Source: Acidobacteriaceae bacterium
GTDB lineage: Bacteria > Acidobacteriota > Terriglobia > Terriglobales > Acidobacteriaceae
Length of the DNA stretch: 64,000 nt
Assembly: GCA_003165075.1 (NCBI GenBank)
Contig: PLSM01000139.1
Coordinates: 24,006 to 88,005 of the forward strand
Direction of reading: 5' to 3'
Shown: in pieces, positions 1 through 9,698 of the stretch
Numbering within the stretch: position 1 is the stretch's first letter
How the letters are laid out: each line of letters begins with the position of its first letter
Notes under the pieces: model-generated
What the model saw: the letters and a program-made list of their open reading frames with translations, nothing else
What the model was told of the DNA's origin: nothing
The model's database searches: none
Translations under genes and position numbers: made by a program

Positions 1-448
1 TGCCTGCGCCTGCGCCCCCGGCAAACGACGCATTGGGCGAGATGGTCACGCCGCCAGTATGCTCCACACCCAACAGGGCATGCGCAAATCCGCTGAGACG
101 CTCGTATAACTGAGCATGGACCACGGGTCCGGCCAGAAACAGATCCACAACCGGGCTGCCGACGTTGGAGACAGTCACCGAGCGGATATATTGGCTGCCG
201 TCCACTGTCACTCCGAAGTACCTTCCCCAATCGCGCGTAAGGGAGAGGGTGTAGCCCTGCAGGCCGCTACGTGACTGGTTGACCTGGTTGAGGCTGGTGT
301 AGCCCCACCCGGCGAAAGCCTCGTATTTGTAAACTGGCTCGGTCGACACTCTGGCAGGTTTTTCAGGGGCGATCTGGCTCAGGGCCGCCAGCGGCATCAG
401 TACGGCCGGAACCACGGCCAGAATCGTTCGCAGCAACTTTCTCTTCAA
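1..448 (-). CDS. Outer-membrane beta-barrel protein, 3' end cut by window edge
   Basis: The gene reads leftward and leaves the window at base 1. I take the TTG at 448 as the start because a GGAGAG ribosome-binding site lies just upstream and the first ~25 residues form a signal peptide (basic LKRKLLR, hydrophobic core, then ALSQ). The mature part has alternating aromatic and polar strands (YKYEAFAGWGYTSL, GYTLSLTRDWG, GVTVDGSQYI), as in small outer-membrane beta-barrel proteins of Gram-negative bacteria. Only about 149 residues are visible, so no function beyond an outer-membrane location can be given. The 273 bases between this start and the next gene show no ORF or clear hairpin. Confidence 0.55.
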   Translation of the reverse strand, partial: MKRKLLRTILAVVPAVLMPLAALSQIAPEKPARVSTEPVYKYEAFAGWGYTSLNQVNQSRSGLQGYTLSLTRDWGRYFGVTVDGSQYIRSVTVSNVGSPVVDLFLAGPVVHAQLYERLSGFAHALLGVEHTGGVTISPNASFAGGAGAG

Positions 449-721
449 TGTGTAACTCTCCTCGATACTGTTCTGGGGCTGCTCAGGGCCATTGTCCAAC
501 CTGTCAGTTGTCTCCGTCATTTCACAAAGTGGCCACTTCGCGCGAGAAGAGCCGCCTTGTGAATTTGTCTTCATTTTGCAGCCACTGGAGAACCGTTCAG
601 CCGCTTCCCGGGTTTTCCCATCAAGCCGGCGCCAAACTCTGTTTTGCTACGTTCATAGACTATCGTCTGACCCCCCGTTCCATGAAGTGCAGCAGCCATC
701 GAAATGCGAGGCAAACCCACA

Positions 722-2437
722 TCAACGCGGCTGGACCGTGACCGGCTGGGCCAGGCGTAGCAGGTTGCCGGATTGGCTGTTGATAGAGACGGCGATTCCT
801 CTCTGAAGGTAGCGCGCCATCACTTCGGGCCGGGACCAGTCCAGATCCCATCCGTCTTCAATGGCGATTACGTTGTACTGGCCGGGAGCTACGTCGCGCA
901 GCGCAAAGCTGCCATCAGAGTCCGACTGGTCGCGCCGGATCAACGCCTGCCATGCTCCAGAGTCCCGGGGAGCCAGCACGATCATGGCTCCCGCGAATCC
1001 TTTTCTGCCTTTGAGGGCAAAGCCCTCGACGCGCGCATCGCCCTGGCTCAAGGTGACCAGCACGCTCAGGGGACGGTCACGCACCGTCAGCAGTCCGCCC
1101 GAATGCACAGCGCCGCCGGCACCCATCGAGACCACCGGCAATATCTTGGTGAGACTGGCGGCGGTCACCGACCACGTGCCCGGCGGCACCGCGTCGAACG
1201 TGAAACGGCCATGATGGGAAACGGTCGCCAACTCGTTCTGGCTATTCGTGCCTTCAAGCAGATCGAGGGTCAGGTTCACCTCGTCCGGCAGGGGCTGGCC
1301 TGTAGCCATGCGCAGAATCCCGGCAACCGTGGGGGCCGGCGAACCGGCATCCGGGTCCACCTGCTGGCTCGATGCAGCGTCCAGTTCCGTGATGCGCGGC
1401 GGATCGCCCTGCACCAACTCATAGTGACCGGGCGCCATGCCTGTGAAGTCGGTAGTCCCAGTCTGGAGGGCGTTCACAAAGCCTGCGCTCAACGCCGATA
1501 TCTGGGTACCGAAGACAGTCTGCCTCAGTTCCGGCCGCGCGACCGATCCGTCGGCCTTGCGGGGCGCTGCAACGGCAAGGTGCAGAGCCGGAGCGGGGTG
1601 CAGATTGATGTTGGCCTCTTCGCGGCTGCCGCCGGCCAGCGCAATGGGGGTGGCCGAGGCCTCGTCGGTCGTGGAATCGAAGTATGTCACCGGGTAAGCC
1701 ACATCGAGCGCGGCGCTGTTTTCAGTCGCCGGCGTTGCCCGGGTCTGGACCGTCTCCCCTTGCAATGCATACCAGGGCTCTGCCACCACTGCCAGCAAGT
1801 ACTCGCCTGCCGCCAGGTTGCTGAACTCGTAGGCGCCGGTGTCGTCGGTGAGGGCGGTGTCGGCCTGTGTAATGCGCGCGCCTTGCCGGTGATGTGAGGG
1901 CTGCTCGAACAGCATCACGCGGGCGCCCTCGACGGGGTCGCCGCCATCCGCCGAGACAACTCCCCGCAGCACCGCGCCGGGCATCAGCCGGAAGGTCAGG
2001 TGCCCGGTGTCCTGGTCTGGTCCGGTCACGATGGCAGAATTGAATTCCTCGTGCTCGTCGTAAAATGCGGTGCGGAAGCCGCGTTTGGCAGCGGTCAGTT
2101 GATACTTGGCCGCAGGCAGGTTCGCCAGCTCAAATTTACCTTCACTGTCCGACTCGACCGAAGCGACAGTATGACTGTCTGCTTCATCCAGCACGGCCAC
2201 ATTTGCGCGTCGCACGGGCTCGCCGGTCACAGCGTTGACCACCACTCCCGCAATGCGATAGGACCCCATGGCCTGTGCAGTCGCGGGATGCGCAGGGCGC
2301 GCGGTACCGTGCGTGGCGGATTGCGAAAGCAACGGGACCGCACCAGCCAACGCCAGCAGGGCAAGGCTCGTAAAGACAAGGCCCACCTGAACGCGGTCAG
2401 CCGGGCGAAACACTGAAGAAGCAATGGAGTGCGGCAT
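722..2437 (-). CDS. Secreted carboxypeptidase-regulatory-like domain protein
   Basis: A 571-residue protein. The start at 2437 overlaps the stop of the upstream gene as TGATG, so translation is probably coupled. In-frame codons upstream of it only shadow the neighbour. An N-terminal hydrophobic segment (VFTSLALLALAGAVPLL) looks like an export signal. Repeated Ig-like modules follow with the hallmark of the CarboxypepD_reg family: G.V.....G.PV..A.V, then D..G.F...NLP...Y.L. The best is near residues 65-125, and further copies carry SADGGDPVEGARVML and GAYEFSNLAAGEYLL. Such proteins are abundant in Acidobacteria and are thought to act at the cell surface in carbohydrate or protein binding. The substrate is unknown. 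Confidence 0.75.
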   Translation of the reverse strand: MPHSIASSVFRPADRVQVGLVFTSLALLALAGAVPLLSQSATHGTARPAHPATAQAMGSYRIAGVVVNAVTGEPVRRANVAVLDEADSHTVASVESDSEGKFELANLPAAKYQLTAAKRGFRTAFYDEHEEFNSAIVTGPDQDTGHLTFRLMPGAVLRGVVSADGGDPVEGARVMLFEQPSHHRQGARITQADTALTDDTGAYEFSNLAAGEYLLAVVAEPWYALQGETVQTRATPATENSAALDVAYPVTYFDSTTDEASATPIALAGGSREEANINLHPAPALHLAVAAPRKADGSVARPELRQTVFGTQISALSAGFVNALQTGTTDFTGMAPGHYELVQGDPPRITELDAASSQQVDPDAGSPAPTVAGILRMATGQPLPDEVNLTLDLLEGTNSQNELATVSHHGRFTFDAVPPGTWSVTAASLTKILPVVSMGAGGAVHSGGLLTVRDRPLSVLVTLSQGDARVEGFALKGRKGFAGAMIVLAPRDSGAWQALIRRDQSDSDGSFALRDVAPGQYNVIAIEDGWDLDWSRPEVMARYLQRGIAVSINSQSGNLLRLAQPVTVQPR

Positions 2438-4284
2438 CAATGTTCCGGCGCCTCCACGACAAGGTTGCTTGTGGTTCCCGGCGAAAGCGTGACGGCCTGC
2501 CCCGGATTCGGCAGCGCTGCCAGCGCCTCGGGGTTGCGGTACCCCAGCGCCACCGGCTGGTCGAAGGCATAGACGTGGTAGTTGCCGGGCGTCAGCCCCG
2601 TCAGAGTAACCGTCCCGCCGGTAGAAGGCCGAAGCGTCTGCGGCACCACGTCGCTGGTGGAGTCGAAGTCCGGCACTGCGTAGACGGTGTAGAAAGGCTC
2701 TTCTCCAATCACGCGCCCTGCCAGCGTGGCCGGTAGCGAAAGCGTCAGGCTGGCGCAATCGTCGCGTAGGATCAGGTTCAGCGGCGCTGCCAGCCCCGAC
2801 GGGCCAACGAAGAGCGGTTCTCGCGCCAGGCTCGCTCCTCCGGCTGTGAACGATGCTTCGCAAAGCCCCTTCTGCGCCAGGTTGGTATGCGCCCAATAGG
2901 ACCCCGGCGGTGTAAACGACGTCTCCAGCGGTCCGGACGCACTTCCTTCCGCGAAGGCGCTCACCATGCCATCCCCGATCCATCCGCCTGCCTGGCTCAG
3001 GGTGATGATTACCGTGCTGTCGCTTCGTTGTGGAGGCTGGGCCGCGGTGCGCAGCACATTCACCTGCACGGAACTACTGCGCGAGAGTGTGACTGGAATG
3101 CGCAGGTCAGAGACGGCGTGCCCGGCCACCGCAAAATCAACCTGGCCGAGCAGCGGGGCGGACTCCGTGACCGCTGAAGCAGAGCGGCTGCCGCCAACTC
3201 TGGCCGCGGAGCCCGCTTGTGTCACCGTGACCAGCAGCGAGTAAGCTCCGTCCGGCAGGTTGGCTTGCACCGTATGCGTTGCCTGGTCGTATAGCGCGGT
3301 GTAGGAGAGTTGATGGCCCTGCCCGTCCATCAATTCAGGCGAAAAACTCATTCCTGCCTGGTCCGGCGATGCTTCGGCGCTCCGCCGTCCGCCGGGAAGG
3401 AGCACCGTCGCCGTGACTGCCTGAAAAGGCTCAAGGGTGAGGACAAGGTCGGCCTGGGCCTGGTCGCCGCTCCGCAGCCGGATCTTTGCGGCTCCGCCCA
3501 CATCGCGCGCCTCGGGATAAAACTGGCTGGCGTAACCTTTATGCGCAACCGCGCCGTCGTGGCCGGTCTCCACCAGGTTGGTCGCCGGCTCGCTCTCCAG
3601 CGCCGGTTCGGTATACACGGCATAGACGCCATCGGCGAGCCCGCCAAAGCGGTAGGCCCCGTCACTGTTGGTTTTGGTCGTGGAATCTGCCTGCCACACC
3701 GCCCGGCCGTCATGCATTTCCAGGCGCAGGAGCATCACGTTTATGCCTTGCGCCGTATCGCCGGTGGAGAGCTGAATCTGGCCATGAATCGAGTTGGTGG
3801 GCGACATCGTGAACACAACGTCCGGCATCTCAGCGGCCACAAGGATGCTGTGGCCGCCATGGGTGAAGGCGAGGATGAATTGCTGCACCTCGCTGTTCGC
3901 GCCCACGCCGGAAAAAGCCTGATCCAGAAACCCCGGCTTGATCACTTCAATTTCCTGCGAACCGAGCGGCACGCCCGGGATCTCAAAGCGGCCGTCGCCG
4001 TCCGTCAGCGTGCCGGTGGACGCGTCGCCCTCGATGCGGACCAGCGCACGCGGCAACGGCTCACCCGAGGCGGAGTTGCGAACCACCCCGTGCACGGTCG
4101 CCACTGGACCAGCCGGAGCTTGGGCGGGGACAGCTTGTTCCGGCTGCAGGTCTGCATCTTGTGCAGAGCAGAGCACTGGAGCCAGCAGAAGTGCGGCGGA
4201 CAAAACCAGTAGGACGCTCCGCAAAGGATTCTTCGCGGAACGCGAGTCACTGCACGGCTGCCTATGGAGTGTCCGAGGGCCCAC
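2437..4284 (-). CDS. Secreted carboxypeptidase-regulatory-like domain protein
   Basis: A 615-residue protein, the upstream partner of the coupled pair ending with the 571-residue protein (1-base TGATG overlap). A signal peptide spans roughly residues 20-42 (LRSVLLVLSAALLLAPVLCSAQ). A first carboxypeptidase-regulatory-like module lies near residues 62-120, with VVRNSASGEPLPRALVRIEG and GDGRFEIPGVPLGSQEIEV. Two or more similar beta-sandwich modules follow (SDGAYRFGGLADGVYAVY, TGLTPGNYHVYAFDQP). Sequence and layout resemble the downstream gene, so the two probably arose by duplication and work together at the surface. Substrate and partner cannot be read from sequence. The ATG at 4284 lacks a strong ribosome-binding site, so a slightly internal start is possible. 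Confidence 0.75.
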   Translation of the reverse strand: MGPRTLHRQPCSDSRSAKNPLRSVLLVLSAALLLAPVLCSAQDADLQPEQAVPAQAPAGPVATVHGVVRNSASGEPLPRALVRIEGDASTGTLTDGDGRFEIPGVPLGSQEIEVIKPGFLDQAFSGVGANSEVQQFILAFTHGGHSILVAAEMPDVVFTMSPTNSIHGQIQLSTGDTAQGINVMLLRLEMHDGRAVWQADSTTKTNSDGAYRFGGLADGVYAVYTEPALESEPATNLVETGHDGAVAHKGYASQFYPEARDVGGAAKIRLRSGDQAQADLVLTLEPFQAVTATVLLPGGRRSAEASPDQAGMSFSPELMDGQGHQLSYTALYDQATHTVQANLPDGAYSLLVTVTQAGSAARVGGSRSASAVTESAPLLGQVDFAVAGHAVSDLRIPVTLSRSSSVQVNVLRTAAQPPQRSDSTVIITLSQAGGWIGDGMVSAFAEGSASGPLETSFTPPGSYWAHTNLAQKGLCEASFTAGGASLAREPLFVGPSGLAAPLNLILRDDCASLTLSLPATLAGRVIGEEPFYTVYAVPDFDSTSDVVPQTLRPSTGGTVTLTGLTPGNYHVYAFDQPVALGYRNPEALAALPNPGQAVTLSPGTTSNLVVEAPEH

Positions 4285-4379
4285 TCATCATTGTCACCTG
4301 TCGGGGCCGGGAAGGGAATCGAACCAGGGGAGAAAATCCTGTGAACCGTCCCATCTCCCACGGCAAAGAACACAGCAGC

Positions 4380-6257
4380 TCAATCGCGCTCAAGATACCA
4401 TGGGATATTGATGACCACGATGCGCCGGTTGCCGCGCAGCAGCAGGATCACCTTTAACAAGTCGGCGCGGCGATTGTGCATCAGGTTTTCCCACCAGTGG
4501 CGCACCACCAGCTCCGGCACCAGCACGCAAACCCTGTGAGCCTCCGACTCGCGCTCCACCGCCAGGATGTAGTCCACCACCGGCGTCAGAATATAACGAT
4601 AGGGGGATTGCAGAATCTTCAGTTGGGGAACGCACTTGCCGGCATTGCGCAACGGCGCGGCAATCTTTTCTTCCCAATCCCTGCAAATCTCGTCTGGCTC
4701 GTCGGAGGTCTGCACGTGCAGGCAGCGAATGTCGTTCGACATGCCGAGTGCAAAGCTCACAGCCTTCTCCGTGATGCGGCTCCAGCGGTCGATCGGCACC
4801 ACCACGATCGGTTCCCTCACTTCGGCGGGCACAATCGGACGAGCAAGGGCCGTCGAGCGGGCCACGCGCACATAGTGCCGCTTGACGGCGCGCATCAGCA
4901 GGATCATCAGCGCAATCAACAGCGCGGTGATCCATGCGCCCTGCACAAACTTGGCCACCAGCACCACTGCTGCGGTGATGCCCGTGGCCAATGCACCCAG
5001 ACCATTCAGGGCCATGCGCGCCCGCGCTTTGCCCTTGCGCTTCCAATGCATCACCATCCCCGCCTGCGAAAGCGTGAAGGCCAGGAACGCGCCGATGGCA
5101 TAGAGGGGAATCAGCCTGTCGGTGACGCCGCCAAAAACGATCAGCAACACGGCGGTCAGCACCACCAGAACGTAGATGCCCCATGAATAGAGCAGACGGC
5201 GGCCACGCAACAAAAATACATGGGGCATGTAATCGTCAAGGGCGATGGCGCGCGTAAGCCTGGGGAAATCGGCAAACGCGGTGTTAGCACTGAGCGCCAG
5301 CACCAGTAGCACCGAGCCGATGGTGACGTAGTAAAACACTCCGTGGCCCATCACCGCGCGTGTCAGCATCGACAGCACGCTCTCGTAGCCGGGGCCGTCG
5401 GGATTGGTGGCGGCAATGCCATAGGCGCGGCACAGCAGCGCAATCCCCGCCAGCAGCGCCGCCAGCAGCACGATGATGATGGTGAGCGTGATCTTGGCGT
5501 TCCGGCGCGTGTCGTCGCGGAAGGCCATCACTCCGTTGCTCACCGCCTCCACACCCGTCATGGCCGTGCAGCCGGAGGAGAAGACCTTGAGCAGCAGCCA
5601 CAGGCTGACGGTAGCCGTCGCCGCGGGAATGGCGGGTAGCGGCGTGGCCGGGTGCGGATGGCCCACGGAGTGCAACACCTGCCACGCGCCCGCAACAATC
5701 ACAATCAGCAGCGTTCCCGTGAACAGATAGGTGGGGATCATGAACGCCACGCCGGTATCGCGCACGCCGCGCATATTCACCACGGTCAGAATCACCAGCA
5801 CAGCCAGGCACAACTGCAGCGTATGCGGTTGCAGGCTGGGCACGGCTGAGATGAGCGCGCCCACTCCGGCGGAAATGCCCACCGCGGCGGTAAGGATGTA
5901 GTCGATCATCAGCGCGGCCGCGGCTAGCAGCCCTGCGCCCTCACTCAGATTCCGGCTCGCCACGGTATACGAGCCGCCGCCCTTGGGGTAGGCGTCAATG
6001 GTTTGCCGGTAGCTGAAGTAGACGATGGTCAGCAGGATGAGAATGGTCGCGCTGACCGGGACAATGTACTTGACGCCCAGCAAACCGAGCGGAAGCAAAA
6101 GTGTAAGCGCCGCCTCCGGCCCATATGCCGCGGAGCTCAACGCATCGAGGCCGAAGATGGGGATGCCCGCGATGGGGCCGATGTGCTCGGCGCGTTCTTC
6201 GCTGGTGGCAAGCGGCCGTCCAAAGAGCAAATTCAAGAAGTTTGTGGATAATGCCAT
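4380..6257 (-). CDS. APC-superfamily permease, KimA (YdaO)-like
   Basis: A 625-residue polytopic membrane protein. I prefer the ATG at 6257 ([14 protein letters not shown]) over the one at 6311, because homologous proteins begin near this point and GGAAAA precedes it. About twelve hydrophobic segments fill residues 30-480. The early motif [17 protein letters not shown] matches the KimA/YdaO branch of the APC superfamily, which in Bacillus is a proton-coupled potassium importer. A soluble C-terminal domain ([20 protein letters not shown] and onward) resembles a universal-stress or nucleotide-binding fold, and in KimA this region binds c-di-AMP. Potassium uptake is therefore the best guess, but an amino-acid substrate cannot be excluded. 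It is divergent from the pabA/trpG gene. Confidence 0.7.
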   Translation of the reverse strand: MALSTNFLNLLFGRPLATSEERAEHIGPIAGIPIFGLDALSSAAYGPEAALTLLLPLGLLGVKYIVPVSATILILLTIVYFSYRQTIDAYPKGGGSYTVASRNLSEGAGLLAAAALMIDYILTAAVGISAGVGALISAVPSLQPHTLQLCLAVLVILTVVNMRGVRDTGVAFMIPTYLFTGTLLIVIVAGAWQVLHSVGHPHPATPLPAIPAATATVSLWLLLKVFSSGCTAMTGVEAVSNGVMAFRDDTRRNAKITLTIIIVLLAALLAGIALLCRAYGIAATNPDGPGYESVLSMLTRAVMGHGVFYYVTIGSVLLVLALSANTAFADFPRLTRAIALDDYMPHVFLLRGRRLLYSWGIYVLVVLTAVLLIVFGGVTDRLIPLYAIGAFLAFTLSQAGMVMHWKRKGKARARMALNGLGALATGITAAVVLVAKFVQGAWITALLIALMILLMRAVKRHYVRVARSTALARPIVPAEVREPIVVVPIDRWSRITEKAVSFALGMSNDIRCLHVQTSDEPDEICRDWEEKIAAPLRNAGKCVPQLKILQSPYRYILTPVVDYILAVERESEAHRVCVLVPELVVRHWWENLMHNRRADLLKVILLLRGNRRIVVINIPWYLERD

Positions 6258-6409
6258 GGATGTTTTCCGGCAGTCGGGAAGTCGAAAGAGGGAAACCGCT
6301 GTCGAAGGCATTGTCTCACGGCAACTTGAAAATCCATGGCCGCGGCAAGCGTGGAAAGCCGTGGTGCTCCACCGGCCACGCCCGCCCTCGCGCTACACTG
6401 GACTTCACC

Positions 6410-6994
6410 ATGGTCTTCGTTCTCGACAACTACGATTCCTTTACTTACAACCTCGTCCAGTACCTTGGCGAACTGGGCGCGAAGGTTGAGGTGTATCGCA
6501 ACGACGAGTTGACGGTGGAGGAGGTTGAGGCCCTCAAACCCGAGCGCATTCTGCTCTCTCCCGGCCCCTGTACCCCCGCCGAGGCAGGTATCCTGGTGCC
6601 TCTCATTCGCCACATGGCCGGCAAGGTCCCCATTCTGGGCGTTTGCCTGGGCCACCAGGCCATCGGAGAAGCCTTTGGCGGCCAGGTGGTGCGTGCCCAG
6701 CATCTGATGCACGGCAAGACCAGCCCAGTGGAGCACGACGGCAAGGGCATCTTTGCCGGGCTCGCCACCCCGCTCATCTGCACCCGCTACCACTCGCTCA
6801 TCGTGGCCGAGGACTCGCTGCCCGCCGAACTCACCGTCACAGCTCGCACCCCGGAACAGAACGGCGCGGCTGGCGGCTCCGTCATTATGGGCTTGCGCCA
6901 TCGCCATCTTTCTATCGAGGGCGTGCAGTTCCACCCCGAGAGCGTGCTCACCGAGGGCGGCCACCAGATGATCCGCAACTTCCTGGAAATGTAG
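6410..6994 (+). CDS. trpG: Anthranilate/para-aminobenzoate synthase glutamine amidotransferase subunit
   Basis: A 194-residue class I glutamine amidotransferase. It supplies ammonia from glutamine to the chorismate-converting partner (TrpE or PabB). The start at 6410 gives the canonical N-terminus [19 protein letters not shown]. The catalytic cysteine sits in [11 protein letters not shown] and the His-Glu pair in GVQFHPES, both intact. Length is normal for the family (about 190-200). TrpG and PabA cannot be told apart by sequence alone. The convergent trpE 1.1 kb away makes anthranilate synthesis likely, and one shared subunit may serve both pathways. The next gene begins 4 bases after the stop, so the two are probably cotranscribed. 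Confidence 0.9.
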   Translation: MVFVLDNYDSFTYNLVQYLGELGAKVEVYRNDELTVEEVEALKPERILLSPGPCTPAEAGILVPLIRHMAGKVPILGVCLGHQAIGEAFGGQVVRAQHLMHGKTSPVEHDGKGIFAGLATPLICTRYHSLIVAEDSLPAELTVTARTPEQNGAAGGSVIMGLRHRHLSIEGVQFHPESVLTEGGHQMIRNFLEM

Positions 6995-6998
6995 CCCG

Positions 6999-8030
6999 AT
7001 GCAAGCACTGGTAAGAGAAAGAAAGCCCCGCGCACATATCCTGTTGCAACCGGCTGCACTCTCTCTGCTCGTGGCCCTGGTGGTCATGCCAATGCTTCCG
7101 GCCCAGACCCCGGCCCCACCGCAGGCCGCTCCAGCGCCGGTTCCAGCCACGCCGATTTCCTCCGGGCCCATTGCCATCGTGCCCCTCGACAACAAGAATC
7201 CGGATCAGGCCCCTACGGTCACAGGCGCGCTTGAAGTCGCGGGTGGCAAGGCCATCATCGCCGCAAGTGGTGCGGTCACCTCCGGTTCCACCACCACTGA
7301 GGTGGTCCTGCCCCATCGCGGCACCTTGCGCGTCTGCGCTTCCACCACGGTCAAGCTCGCCGCAGACTCCGCCGTTCCCTCCGGCGAGACACCCGGTCTG
7401 ATGATGGCTCTGGATCACGGCGCGATCGAAGCCAGCTTCGCCACCGGCCGCAACGCCGATGTCCTGCTCACGCCCGACTTCCGCATCCTGATCGGTGGCC
7501 CCGGTGCGGCCGAAGTGAAAGTCCGGCTGGGCCAGCACGGCGACACCTGCGTGGACAACCCCAGGGTCCCCAGCGACAGGTCTTCGTCGCTGGGGTGGAA
7601 CTCCGGCGCCGACGCGCCTTACGTACTAGTGACCAGCGTCTTCGATGGCAGCGTTTATCGCGTGCAGCCGGGTCAGCGCGTCATGTTTCAGCACGGCAGC
7701 CTCACCGAGGTGGTGGATCAGGAAAAGGAACCCTGCGGTTGCCCGCCCCCGCCCGGCGAGACCCACGGCAACGAATTCCCGCTGGCGCAAAGCGAGGGCC
7801 TGGCGCCGGTCGCCGCATCTGTCCCCGCATTCCCGCATCCCTCAGACTCGCCCGCCATTGCGCCGCTCGTGTTCAAGAGCCCCGAACCTGCGCCCGAGAC
7901 AGTCGCCCAACCTGCCGCAGCGGCCAGCGCAAGCGCCAGCCCAGCCGCAGCCCCGCCAACCGCGCAAAAGAGGCCAGGCTTCTTTCGCCGCGTAGGCCAC
8001 TTCTTCCGCGTCCTCTTCGGCGCAGAATAA
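6999..8030 (+). CDS. Membrane/secreted protein with FecR-like region, carrying a repeat insertion
   Basis: A 343-residue protein of unknown role, starting 4 bases after trpG. A hydrophobic stretch near residues 20-35 (AALSLLVALVVMPML) looks like a signal peptide or anchor. It is followed by a Pro/Ala-rich linker and a beta-rich region (LPHRGTLRVCASTTVKL, GAIEASFATGRNADVLL, DGSVYRVQPGQRVMFQHG) that recalls FecR-type sheets. The C-terminal third is Pro/Ala-rich and ends in basic, aromatic residues (RPGFFRRVGHFFRVLFG). Residues about 189-200 (PRVPSDRSSSLGW) are encoded by a palindromic repeat unit at 7564-7598. The reading frame is kept through it. Confidence 0.55.
   Translation: MQALVRERKPRAHILLQPAALSLLVALVVMPMLPAQTPAPPQAAPAPVPATPISSGPIAIVPLDNKNPDQAPTVTGALEVAGGKAIIAASGAVTSGSTTTEVVLPHRGTLRVCASTTVKLAADSAVPSGETPGLMMALDHGAIEASFATGRNADVLLTPDFRILIGGPGAAEVKVRLGQHGDTCVDNPRVPSDRSSSLGWNSGADAPYVLVTSVFDGSVYRVQPGQRVMFQHGSLTEVVDQEKEPCGCPPPPGETHGNEFPLAQSEGLAPVAASVPAFPHPSDSPAIAPLVFKSPEPAPETVAQPAAAASASASPAAAPPTAQKRPGFFRRVGHFFRVLFGAE
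7564..7598. repeat. Palindromic repeat unit with AGGTCTTC loop, inside a gene
   Basis: Perfect 10-bp arms CCCCAGCGAC (7568-7577) and GTCGCTGGGG (7586-7595) enclose the loop AGGTCTTC. The unit is read in frame within the FecR-like protein. Related units with a different stem but the same loop lie at 20231-20308. Confidence 0.75.
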
Positions 8031-8120
8031 ATAGTTGGCTCGTTAGAATCTACGCGTATGCACGATTGTTCGCCCACCGCGGACAACTGAAAACTGACAA
8101 CTGTGAGCTGTCAGCTGTCT

Positions 8121-9680
8121 TTACAGCTCCCGTGCCTGCTCGATCGCCCGGATCACCGCCTGTGCCTTGTTGATCGCTTCGCGGTGTTCCATCTCCGGCA
8201 CGGAGTCGGCCACGATGCCCGCGCCGGCCTGCACGTATCCTTTGCCGTCCTGCGTCAGCAGCGAGCGGATGGCGATGCACGAGTCCAGATTCCCTGAGAA
8301 ATCCGCATAGAGTACTGCGCCGCCGTAGGTCCCGCGCCGCGCCGACTCCAGTTCCTCGATGATCTCCATGGCCCGTACCTTGGGCGCGCCGGAAAGCGTG
8401 CCGGCGGGGAAGCACGCGCGCAACGCATCCACCGCAGTCAGTTCCGGCCTGAGCCGCCCCTCAATTGCGCTCACAATGTGCATCACGTGGCTGTAGCGCT
8501 CAACGAACATCAGGCGGTCCACCTTCACGCTGCCGTATTCGCTCACCCGGCCCACATCGTTGCGTCCCAGGTCCACCAGCATTACGTGTTCGGCGCGCTC
8601 TTTCTCGTCGTGCAGCATCTCGTCGGCCAGCGCTTCGTCTTCCTTCTCGCTTGCGCCACGCGGACGCGTTCCAGCAATGGGCCGGTACTCCACTTTGCCG
8701 CCGTGTACCCGCACCAGCAGTTCCGGAGACGACCCCGCCAGCTCCACGGTCTCCGACCGCTTTGGTCCTTTGGGCGAGTTTCCCGGCTGGGCCGCCCGGC
8801 CGCCCAGCGCGCCTTCCGGCGTAAAGCGCAGAAAGTACATATACGGGCTGGGGTTCACCGTCCGCAGTGCGCGGTACACCTGAAAGCTGTCTGTACCGGG
8901 CGCCACGTCGAAGCGCTGCGACAGCACCGCCTGAAAGATGTCTCCCGCGGCGATGTATTCCTTGGTCCTGTCCACGGCGGCCAGAAAATCCTTCTTGCGC
9001 GTGCGGAAAGCCACCTTCAACTTGCCGCTGTTCTTGGCGCGCGGCACCTTGGGCAGTGGCTGCGCCAGCCGCTTCTCCAGCCGCGCCAGCCGCCGGACGG
9101 CCTTGGCGTAAGCCTCACCGGGCGCGTCCAGGGTCACGTCCGCCGTGGCCACCAGCCAGATCTGTTTGCGCACATGATCGAAAGCCAATACCTCGTCGAA
9201 AAACAGCAGGCAGGCATCGGGCACGCCCAACTCATCCTCCGCCAACTCCGGCAGTTCCTCGATCTGGCGCACCGCGTCATAGGCAAAAAAGCCCACCGCG
9301 CCGGCTGTGAATGGAGGCATTCCCGCCAGCCGTGCCGGCTTATGCCCGCCCAGCGCTTCGCGTAACACGGCAAAGACGTCGCCTTCAATGTGTGTAATCT
9401 TTTTGCCTTCGGTGATGGCGATCCTGCGCCCGCGGGCTACGATGCGCTTGTAAGGCGCAAGCCCGATGAAGGTGTAGCGTCCAACCTGCTCGCCGCCCTC
9501 CACCGACTCCAGCAGAAAGCACTCACGCTCCGGCCACGCCGCCCGCAAAAATGCCGACACCGGGGTCTCCAGGTCGGCTGTCAGGGTGCGATACACCGGC
9601 ACCAGGGTGTGCTCTTTGGCCAGTGCCAGAAATTCTTTACGATTGGGATGAATCAGATGGGAAGAAGCTTTCACAGGCAC
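8121..9680 (-). CDS. trpE: Anthranilate synthase component I
   Basis: A 519-residue chorismate-utilising enzyme that converts chorismate plus ammonia to anthranilate, the first step of tryptophan synthesis. The N-terminal domain carries the LLES motif (residues 56-59), which in TrpE takes part in feedback inhibition by tryptophan and separates it from PabB. The C-terminal domain shows the family motifs PIAGTRPRG, DLGRNDVGRVS, HIVSAIEGRL, FPAGTLSGAPK and YGGAVLYADFSGN. Start is a GTG at 9680. A second GTG two codons later is possible. The gene is convergent with the trpG unit and separated from it by the FecR-like gene, so the two subunits are not in one operon here. Confidence 0.93.
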   Translation of the reverse strand: MPVKASSHLIHPNRKEFLALAKEHTLVPVYRTLTADLETPVSAFLRAAWPERECFLLESVEGGEQVGRYTFIGLAPYKRIVARGRRIAITEGKKITHIEGDVFAVLREALGGHKPARLAGMPPFTAGAVGFFAYDAVRQIEELPELAEDELGVPDACLLFFDEVLAFDHVRKQIWLVATADVTLDAPGEAYAKAVRRLARLEKRLAQPLPKVPRAKNSGKLKVAFRTRKKDFLAAVDRTKEYIAAGDIFQAVLSQRFDVAPGTDSFQVYRALRTVNPSPYMYFLRFTPEGALGGRAAQPGNSPKGPKRSETVELAGSSPELLVRVHGGKVEYRPIAGTRPRGASEKEDEALADEMLHDEKERAEHVMLVDLGRNDVGRVSEYGSVKVDRLMFVERYSHVMHIVSAIEGRLRPELTAVDALRACFPAGTLSGAPKVRAMEIIEELESARRGTYGGAVLYADFSGNLDSCIAIRSLLTQDGKGYVQAGAGIVADSVPEMEHREAINKAQAVIRAIEQAREL

Positions 9681-9698
9681 CAGTGTACCTGTTCGGAG

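Noticed and set aside
773..1897. 374-residue open frame on the plus strand
   Set aside because: It lies opposite a secreted protein with clear domains, has no recognisable motif, and its composition is that of a reverse-strand shadow in GC-rich DNA.
2437..2983. N-terminal extension of the 571-residue protein to 2983
   Set aside because: Overlaps the upstream gene for 546 bases, reads as low-complexity shadow, and the TGATG start with its signal peptide fits far better.
4285..4379. Possible tRNA between the second secreted protein and the permease
   Set aside because: Short GGGAATCGAACC-like string resembles a tRNA T-arm, but no acceptor, D-arm or anticodon stem can be paired.
8060..8120. 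AACTGAAAACTGACAACTG-type short repeats after the FecR-like gene as a control element
   Set aside because: These short tandem-like strings are probably neutral sequence between convergent genes. No stable hairpin with a T-run could be drawn.
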